Under the pieces are notes generated by a model. That model did no database searches. It saw only the letters and a program-made list of their open reading frames with translations, and was not told the origin of the DNA. Of a DNA stretch of 64,000 bases, positions 59,301-64,000 are shown in pieces. Where the stretch lies: NCBI GenBank assembly GCA_965223435.1, contig CBDCWQ010000021.1:1-64000 (forward strand), in the 5' to 3' direction. Source of the stretch: CBDCWQ01 sp965223435 (GTDB taxonomy: Bacteria; Myxococcota; Kuafuiibacteriia; Kuafuiibacteriales; Kuafuiibacteriaceae). A program made the position numbers and the translations under genes. Within the stretch, counting starts at the first letter, position 1. The number at the start of each line of letters is the position of its first letter.

Positions 59301-60980
59301 ACTGCAATTGTCGATGGCGACATGATCACTTTGGTTAAAACTTTGTTCTCCGAGAGACTTGTCCAAGTCCAGGGTGCCTCCCGTCACGATTCGGCCGAGC
59401 TCTAGATCGGAGAATCCGCGCGGGTCGTCCCCCAGGTCGGCGCGCCAATGATCTTCGTCCCACAGGAGCACGAAGATCCCTTCGCGAAGGGTGTTGCGCC
59501 ACTCGGTGAGGGTGGATACCCAACGATTCTTGAGGTCACTCTCCGGACCAAGGGTGTCGGAGTGCCGGAGCCCATGGTTGAGAACAGCGAGGACGTCAAG
59601 GTTGTGCTCGGTCACGACGTTTTCTGCTTTGACGGTTTGCCGAAGCGCCTGCCAGTCTTCTTGGGTCAGCGTGATGACCCGGCCATAAACTTTTTCTGGC
59701 ACATCGGATCCGTTTTTTGGCGCCCACCGATAGGTTCGAATGGTAGGCCGCCTGGCGGGATCTTGCGGAAAATGTTCGTAGCCGATGGCATCGAGGACGT
59801 CGTAGTAAACCCACTGTTCCTCTGGGTCTTTAGGGTAGGCCGGAAGTTGCGGATTCAGTCGTTTTGGTCGGCGCGCGTAGACCAACCCCGCCGTCGTCCA
59901 ACCCGCCGTCATGAGACTCATGGTGGGACCCATGACCCGGCGATGCTCAAGCAACCCCTGCAGCGCTGAGAGATAGCACGCTTTGAGGCTCTTCTGATCT
60001 TCGTCCGAAAGGGCCTGATAGCCACGGGAGGCTACAAAGGTACCGAGGCCATGGACTGCCCAAGCATTGGCTCCGGTCACCAGGCGGGCGTCTCTCCACG
60101 CATCGTTCTTGGTGTTTTGCGAAAAATGCCAACCTTTGATGACGGGTCTTAGATCTGAATTCTCGGTTTCCTCGGGACGCTCGGCCACGCCTCGTTGCGC
60201 GTAGTGGCATAACCAACGGGCCAGCTTTGGGGCCAGATCGCGGTCCTCGGGCTTTTCGCTGTGGGCTCGCTGCATCAACGCGATACCCTGGGTGTATGCC
60301 CACACCCGCTCTGAATCGGCGAGGTATTCGGTATCGTTGATGCTCATTTTTCGGTCGGCCAGGTACTCAACCTGGTAAGCCCTCGTACCGCGGAGGTCGT
60401 CTTGCTCTTCACGGATCAGCCCATCCCGAAGCGCTTGGGCAGCAACCGGGTTGTCGTTTGCTTGCCCGGTCGCGGCGCGCCAAAACTTGGGCTTTGGGGT
60501 GTAGATCCAATGGTCCTTGCCCGGCGCCATGGCGGTCACTCTGTCGCTTCTGGACAACCAACGTTCTGTTTCCGACGATGGGAAGGCATGAATCGCAAAG
60601 GCAGGCAATGCTTTCCCGGCTTCGTCGAGTGGAAGGGCGCGCCGACCGTCCGACGGGGCCCGCACGCGGTTCCAGCCTGCCTTGAGCCAGATCGCTGAAA
60701 CTTCATGGATGAGTCCGCGCGGGGCTTGAGCGTTTGCCCAATCCGATCTTCCGAGAAAAAGAAAAATCGCTAGAATCCACAAATGAGGCAACCCCGGAGT
60801 GCACCATGGACTCTGGGTGAGGCGCTCGGACTCGCCTATGGGAGAACGAGTCGGAATCAAAATAGGTGTGGTACGTTCGCTCGCGTTCAAGAGCCCCCCT
60901 CTTTTGTGCCCAGCGGGAGAGGCCTTTCGGTTGAGCGGGCCTTTCCGCTTACAGGCGCCAACGGAACTGCCGGATAGCAC
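56319..60980 (-). CDS. Giant secreted protein with three retropepsin-like modules (paralogue of left-edge protein)
   Basis: 1553 residues as given (only in-frame ATG before the signal, at 60980). The hydrophobic signal peptide (HLWILAIFLFLGRSDWANAQ) starts near residue 66, so the true start may be the TTG at 60791, giving about 1490 residues. Then: one GYW-type segment with HWIYTPKPKFW; a helical toroid-like region about 200-720 with VIKGWHFSQNTK and TGANAWAVHGLG; and three C-terminal aspartyl-protease-like modules: LLRVDLGAKISS (D-L-G), LIDLDTGAQGSS (intact D-T-G) and ALLDLGAWRSH (D-L-G), each followed by a G-(L)-x-G-x-D-F strand. One intact D-T-G per chain would require dimerisation for catalysis. 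A stop separates it from the HEAT gene by 163 bases. Confidence 0.78.
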   Translation of the reverse strand: MLSGSSVGACKRKGPLNRKASPAGHKRGGLLNASERTTPILIPTRSPIGESERLTQSPWCTPGLPHLWILAIFLFLGRSDWANAQAPRGLIHEVSAIWLKAGWNRVRAPSDGRRALPLDEAGKALPAFAIHAFPSSETERWLSRSDRVTAMAPGKDHWIYTPKPKFWRAATGQANDNPVAAQALRDGLIREEQDDLRGTRAYQVEYLADRKMSINDTEYLADSERVWAYTQGIALMQRAHSEKPEDRDLAPKLARWLCHYAQRGVAERPEETENSDLRPVIKGWHFSQNTKNDAWRDARLVTGANAWAVHGLGTFVASRGYQALSDEDQKSLKACYLSALQGLLEHRRVMGPTMSLMTAGWTTAGLVYARRPKRLNPQLPAYPKDPEEQWVYYDVLDAIGYEHFPQDPARRPTIRTYRWAPKNGSDVPEKVYGRVITLTQEDWQALRQTVKAENVVTEHNLDVLAVLNHGLRHSDTLGPESDLKNRWVSTLTEWRNTLREGIFVLLWDEDHWRADLGDDPRGFSDLELGRIVTGGTLDLDKSLGEQSFNQSDHVAIDNCSWLSLSVDHRDLSTSERDKLSRCLLYTVAVFAKNLQYGGREYYGTHYFKNRFRDPYIEESALQEASYHLEGTAGLILGLLWFADSHPQHPSSTVFREEALALWDGVEHYVSDWGFPYSSERIQDLSTKLPSSTAAIWYLDVHAYLLATKRAPVPDRDVEDVPFDHVALAFLTLADLIRAPDPTPISKKTLHEFALKLVAIRGKLASKFGQRVVAFADELLRLPALPLLASTVGLDTAIYFGAAAEVDLGLETILVGPNSPSPSAWEQQGTVWAKEVVLQPAGLFFRSEEEIRREVRMLPAGSTLLPSGGVPSIPFEDNRIYFIQMDWFGLETPIGNLGALTPDTGALWPVFALKSTRPRAQVLEDFIHDHKFWQQMAPYADGLPEPLQQAWLYLVELAIRSDFDRSAAEIYAVGAKVDGQRPTSNAVPPSNLETQNPSPLPGRGTETGRTGRPAPIPLVHLSGGEVMVVAPIEGDELLLRVDLGAKISSISRRALDRLDAPPGLSFAGMVEFHDILLGNVPRTLRFQVMDEPDPSWGKPEVDGVLGLDFWAQFMVEVDLPNHRLWLHPPTMKPPASEGLDVVPFARHRDRLWIEVQPEKTDSHPEPFVKEFPVGFFFPPGQSRFTDYKALFLGKDQYADLIAEYRSNRFVDRPPSVEGIAGSILSEQRFFVNYAGNVLHIARPFQRAGVKKYTGPDPMTSWWRGAQSSAQRVGDSNALAADIPLQIKDGSTPSIPARLANNDLLIDLDTGAQGSSITAHTLARLDPSAFMVTDFVVTLPYSNGTTEERPIVKLNNFLVGDQTYDLFVTVELGKARTSGGLLGGDFLHLHTVELDAPAGVVRLHARDAVTKGRINLEGLRKVPFKLREGLIQISMELPGETKVPALLDLGAWRSHLSPKTMAVERPSSLGMEVGETAEGEEEYVTLAPYDSIRLEGMPFEAREFVIDDAIVAPWGKKHWGLLGRDFFQGRRIVIDYKNRAVYIGEVDPTFIPEDD

Positions 60981-61197
60981 TCCTATTGGGAGCCTCTGTC
61001 AACAGATTTGTCGAATAGACGACAAGCCAATGGGCGTCTCTCATTGGGGGATACTGTAGAGATGGATCCGGTCCACAAAGGTGTGTCAGCAGCGAGATGG
61101 TCTATGGTGAGCTCGAAAGGGAAGCTGGCGCCAATCGCTCCACCGGAGCCCGTCAGGTCCAAGGGGTGTATGGTTAGGGTTGTGCGCGAGCTCGGGT

Positions 61198-61317
61198 CGC
61201 GACCTGCTCGAACACCATGACAAACGAGAGCGGATGTTCCTCTATCCCGTGCTCGAGAGCGTGCTAAGCGCTTCGGAAAAGGAGCGTCTCCTTGATCGTA
61301 TGGTTCACTCGCCTTGA
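61198..61317 (+). pseudogene. Remnant of a hemerythrin (HHE) domain gene, C-terminal part
   Basis: The frame 61198-61317 reads RDLLEHHDKRERMFLYPVLE then SVLSASEKERLLDRM and stops. This has the H-x(0-3)-E...LYPxLE pattern of the last helices of HHE hemerythrin domains. Upstream in a different frame MVYGELEREAGAN (about 61100-61139) resembles the end of the preceding helix region, which implies at least one frameshift. There is no start codon and the first metal-binding helix is missing. Confidence 0.5.
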
Positions 61318-61333
61318 AGGGTGGCCGGACAAG

Positions 61334-61357
61334 ATATTGACCTTACATGTCAAATAT
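61334..61357. repeat. A/T-rich inverted repeat upstream of the winged-helix gene
   Basis: ATATTGAC (61334-61341) and GTCAAATAT (61349-61357) are inverse complements apart from one extra T, around a 7-base spacer. Location about 150 bases upstream of the winged-helix gene suggests a regulator binding site, possibly autoregulatory. Confidence 0.35.
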
Positions 61358-61504
61358 ATGCGCATGATTTGTTGCAAATACCGCGGACTGTGATTGGGCG
61401 CATACTTTCCAAAAAAAAAAACGGGTCATCGACCAGGGGATCTCTTGATGGTGAACTTTTTTTCACTCCTTGGGCTATGGGACTTGTGAGAACCTTAAAA
61501 CTCG

Positions 61505-62494
61505 ATGGATCGACAGATGCTAATCGACGCAATCATTCGCCAAACAATGGTCTTGGTTGCCCGCCTCGCTATTTCGCAGGGACAAAGAACGCCGCTCACT
61601 CATCTGGCGAATCAGGTCTTCTTGGACCTCAATCGCGAACTGCGTGCGCACAAGGTGGGGACCAAAGTCATTGCCGATATGTTTGGGCTCACGCTTCGGG
61701 CTTACTATCAAAAGCTGAAGAGGCTGAAAGAGACCGGTGGGGACCGAAATCGTTCCCTTTGGCAGGCTGTTGTATCCTTTCTTTTAGAGAATACGACGGT
61801 CAGCCGCGCAGAGGTTCTTGGTCGGTTCCCCCTGGATGATTATGGGGCGGTGTCGAGTATTCTTAATGACCTTGTGGACAACGGACTTATGTTTAAGAGC
61901 GGTAAGGGGCCAAGCACCCTATACCGTCCATTGGCGCTCAACGACGCTGAGTCGACGACTCTAGACAAAGAGAACGGGCTTCGTGCCTTTCTTTGGACTT
62001 TGGTCTACCGCGCCGGGCCCATCAGTCTCCGAGATCTGGGTGAACAGTTTCCCGGTGTGGCCGAGGAGACCATCGAACGGCTTCTGAAAACGTTGGAAGA
62101 TGAAGACAAGATCGTTCGAGATGAAGACGATCGCTATTGTAGCACGGAGTGTGTTTTGAAACTCGACGCTCCAGAAGGCTGGGAAGCCGCTGTTTTTGAT
62201 CACTTTCAGGCCGTGGCCAATGTGATCGCCCGTCGAAGCGAGATCCCTCAAGGAGGCGGGGGCAGCTTGGTGGGGGGAAGCACTTTTCACTACGACTTGG
62301 ACGAGGCTCATCCACTTCAGGACGAGGTCCTTCGTTTTTTTAAACGATTTCGAGAAGAAGGATCGGAACTTCGTGGCCGGGTAGATGAGTACAATCGTAC
62401 GCGTACGGATAGAGCCGAGCACCCCTTTCGAGTGGTTCTTTACGCGGGGCAAAACATTCTGCCCGACGGCGAGGATGAGGAGAATAATCAATGA
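61505..62494 (+). CDS. Winged-helix DNA-binding-like protein (DUF6502-like N-terminus)
   Basis: 329 residues from ATG 61505. The N-terminal ~75 residues resemble the HTH of DUF6502-type proteins (LVARLAISQGQRTPLTHLAN, VIADMFGLTLRAYYQKLKRL). Two further winged-helix-like units follow: about 85-150 (VSRAEVLGRFPLDDYGAVSS, LNDLVDNGLMFKSGKGPSTL) and about 155-220 (GPISLRDLGEQFPGVAEETI). The C-terminus is acidic and charged. It may act as a transcription regulator or a partition/condensation-type helper; no effector domain is seen. Its stop overlaps the ATG of the downstream lipoprotein (ATGA), so the pair are coupled. Confidence 0.65.
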   Translation: MDRQMLIDAIIRQTMVLVARLAISQGQRTPLTHLANQVFLDLNRELRAHKVGTKVIADMFGLTLRAYYQKLKRLKETGGDRNRSLWQAVVSFLLENTTVSRAEVLGRFPLDDYGAVSSILNDLVDNGLMFKSGKGPSTLYRPLALNDAESTTLDKENGLRAFLWTLVYRAGPISLRDLGEQFPGVAEETIERLLKTLEDEDKIVRDEDDRYCSTECVLKLDAPEGWEAAVFDHFQAVANVIARRSEIPQGGGGSLVGGSTFHYDLDEAHPLQDEVLRFFKRFREEGSELRGRVDEYNRTRTDRAEHPFRVVLYAGQNILPDGEDEENNQ

Positions 62495-63756
62495 AACGGA
62501 ACATGAATCTGATTTGGTCCGGATGTTTGGCCTTTTTGGCCTGCTGCACTTCAGGTGGTTCTGAATTCGGCAGCGAAACCCATTTTATTAAAAGCGTAGC
62601 CATTGTAGATGCCGAGGCTCTTATCGTTGGTGATCTCGATATCGACGGCGAGCAGGCCGGCGATGGGCGTTCGCGGCTGTTTAAATTTACCGAGGACGGT
62701 GTCTTCTCAGTCGTACGGTATTTCGATGAGGAAGGTCAAGAGCTCAGCATTGAGTCACCTCCGAGCCGTATTGAGAATGTGAACGCCACATTTGTACTTC
62801 TGGTTTTTGGTGAAGGTGCCGGGACCATCTCCGCCGATGCGGAGGCCATTTTGGTTCGAAAGAGTGACGGTGCCGCCTTTTCTTTGGGGCAAGGTGCGCC
62901 ATTTGTGCCCCGTCGCCCGGGCGGTCACTTCTATGGATGGCCCTCCGTGCTCGACGACCGAGATGGGCAACTTTACTATCTGGCCAGCACCAACGACCCA
63001 AATCGGCCCCAGGTGATGCGCGTGGACACAAGCGATGCGGGTGAACTCAAACGAGAAGCGCTGACTCCGACGCAGGATGACATCCATCGGTTTTCGGTGA
63101 GTTCGGACGGCGTGGTCATTTACCGCGCATTTTCTGTGTCCCTTCAGCGCACGGTCGTGCGTATTCGTCATCACGATCAATCGCTCGAGACCCGGCCAGA
63201 CATCGCAGACTTTTTTCGGGGAACAAAGGAGCTCTACGTCAAGACTGCCACCCCGACGGCGGGGTGGTCTACCGTGAGTGCTGAAGGCGAAGACGCGATA
63301 GCTTTGACGCCGTACGCGACCGACGCCCCCGCTGTCGATACGGAGTTTGCACGCCGTCTCATCTTTCCCGGACACCTCATTCTTGTGAGCGGTGGAAAGC
63401 CCGTAGAATGGGAAAATCCTGAAGGGAAGGTCAAGCAGATTGATATTCCCCTGCAAGAGGTTCGTCGAACCGTCGCCTCGGACGATGCCTACTATTTGTC
63501 TGGATTCGATGCCGACTTTAAAAGCAACATCATTCGTGTCAATCCAAGCGACGATATCCCCGTCTCGCTGCTGACGCCGGGCGAATTTGAGGTGTCCGCG
63601 TTGGATGCGAGCGCAGACAACATCCTTCGTTTTGAAGCGCTTCGCTTGTCGGACTCAGCCACAGTACTCGGAGAAATTGCGGCAGACGGGACCGTAAGCT
63701 TCCACGAACAGCGCCCGTTCAACGGCCAAGTGACCATTTTGGAGCGCATTCGCTAG
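62491..63756 (+). CDS. Lipoprotein, probable beta-propeller
   Basis: 421 residues from ATG 62491. Signal peptide with lipobox: NLIWSGCLAFLACCTSGG, the cysteine after L-A-C or L-A being the likely lipidation site (C18 or C19). The mature protein has repeated beta-rich units of the type VRKSDGAAFSLGQGAPF, QLYYLASTNDPNRPQVMRVD, HRFSVSSDGVVIYRAFS and ILRFEALRLSDSATVLGEI, as in propellers. No catalytic motif seen. It is translationally coupled to the winged-helix gene upstream and convergent with an outer-membrane barrel gene, a layout shared by other myxobacterial lipoprotein operons only by inference. Confidence 0.75.
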   Translation: MKRNMNLIWSGCLAFLACCTSGGSEFGSETHFIKSVAIVDAEALIVGDLDIDGEQAGDGRSRLFKFTEDGVFSVVRYFDEEGQELSIESPPSRIENVNATFVLLVFGEGAGTISADAEAILVRKSDGAAFSLGQGAPFVPRRPGGHFYGWPSVLDDRDGQLYYLASTNDPNRPQVMRVDTSDAGELKREALTPTQDDIHRFSVSSDGVVIYRAFSVSLQRTVVRIRHHDQSLETRPDIADFFRGTKELYVKTATPTAGWSTVSAEGEDAIALTPYATDAPAVDTEFARRLIFPGHLILVSGGKPVEWENPEGKVKQIDIPLQEVRRTVASDDAYYLSGFDADFKSNIIRVNPSDDIPVSLLTPGEFEVSALDASADNILRFEALRLSDSATVLGEIAADGTVSFHEQRPFNGQVTILERIR

Positions 63757-63790
63757 AACCTGAGAACGCACGAATTTTCGACCATCGTGT

Positions 63791-64000
63791 TTAGAAACTG
63801 TAAGTTGCGCTGAAGTACATGGTGGTGAGGTTGTTGGCTGTGCTTTGGAAGTCGAAAAACGGGAATCGAAGCTGAGATGGGTTGTCGCCCGACTGAATGA
63901 AGGGGTTGGACTGGGTGGATAGGCCTGCGGCAAAAGACCAATGGGGCGCCCAGGTGTAGGCGAGTTCCAATATCCCTTGGATAGAGTCGCGTTGGTCGGC
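63791..64000 (-). CDS. C-terminal fragment of an outer-membrane beta-barrel protein (5' end outside window)
   Basis: Seventy codons on the minus strand, open to the right edge and ending at TAA 63793-63791. Translation includes ILELAYTWAPHWSFAAGLS and FPFFDFQSTANNLTT, and ends MYFSATYSF. Alternating aromatic/hydrophobic residues and a terminal Phe are the BAM-recognition signature of outer-membrane barrels. An ORF search using internal ATG codons would miss it because the start lies beyond 64000. Family cannot be assigned from the tail alone. Confidence 0.7.
   Translation of the reverse strand, partial: ADQRDSIQGILELAYTWAPHWSFAAGLSTQSNPFIQSGDNPSQLRFPFFDFQSTANNLTTMYFSATYSF

Larger units (their letters stand above)
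60981..61504. other. 524-bp intergenic region with hemerythrin remnant and inverted repeat
   Basis: No intact gene. It holds decayed hemerythrin coding sequence (about 61060-61317), an A/T-rich palindrome at 61334-61357, and an 11-base A run (61411-61421). Presumably it contains the divergent promoters of the giant-protein gene and the winged-helix gene; no clear -35/-10 pair is visible. Confidence 0.5.

Noticed and set aside
1..64000. tRNA, rRNA, CRISPR arrays, intact IS elements
   Set aside because: None seen on reading both strands; no transposase-like protein is encoded in the window.

Overview
The window is chromosomal DNA from a Gram-negative bacterium that is most likely a member of the Myxococcota. 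The evidence is a protein ending in a MYXO-CTERM sorting signal, two large cytoplasm-to-membrane Ser/Thr kinases of the HRD-(I/V)-(S/T)-P-(Q/G)-N type, a degenerate sigma-54-activator-like FHA protein, two sigma-54-type promoters, beta-barrel outer-membrane proteins and several lipoproteins. I see no rRNA, tRNA, CRISPR array or intact insertion sequence.

Layout. 1-9.4 kb: the 3' part of a giant secreted-type protein, a ketoacid dehydrogenase E1-beta gene, a SelW/Rdx-type selenoprotein whose in-frame TGA breaks ordinary ORF calling, a FemAB-like acyltransferase, BolA, and an MBL-fold protein with a degenerate metal site. 9.5-15.6 kb: a minus-strand signalling operon (propeller lipoprotein, hybrid histidine kinase, tail-anchored Ser/Thr kinase) divergent from glpK. 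16-24.6 kb: an exopolysaccharide locus (periplasmic helical protein, outer-membrane barrel, GT4, WecA-type initiating transferase, Wzy-TPR polymerase/ligase, GT-C-like membrane protein). 24.9-28.3 kb: a lasso-like RiPP locus with a precursor carrying a YxxPxL leader motif, a PqqD-HprK-like kinase, a B2-type Cys protease and a methyltransferase-PqqD fusion, but no macrolactam cyclase. 28.5-30.7 kb: a BNR-propeller MYXO-CTERM surface protein. 30.8-38.7 kb: a pseudaminic-acid-type pathway (PseB, C, F, I and, convergently, G), a likely glycosyltransferase and a DUF218 protein.

38.9-45.2 kb: two PilT-family ATPases facing an FHA/degenerate AAA+/TPR/Lon-protease fusion. 45.7-52.5 kb: GT4, a second Ser/Thr kinase with a PEGA-like tail, and two adjacent genes each preceded by a sigma-54 promoter (a GNAT acetyltransferase and a leaderless peptidoglycan-binding zincin). 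52.7-64 kb: a lipoprotein, a HEAT-repeat protein, a second giant protein paralogous to the one at the left edge, a winged-helix protein coupled to a lipoprotein, and the C-terminus of an outer-membrane barrel.

Three intergenic stretches hold recognisable remnants of dead genes (UDP-glucose dehydrogenase, a beta-helix protein, hemerythrin). The main common theme is cell-surface construction: polysaccharide export, nonulosonic acid synthesis, surface-anchored proteins, pilus motors and kinases that could regulate them. The most unusual items are the cyclase-less lasso-like RiPP locus and the FHA-AAA-TPR-Lon fusion. Function assignments rest on reading the sequence only; no database search was possible.
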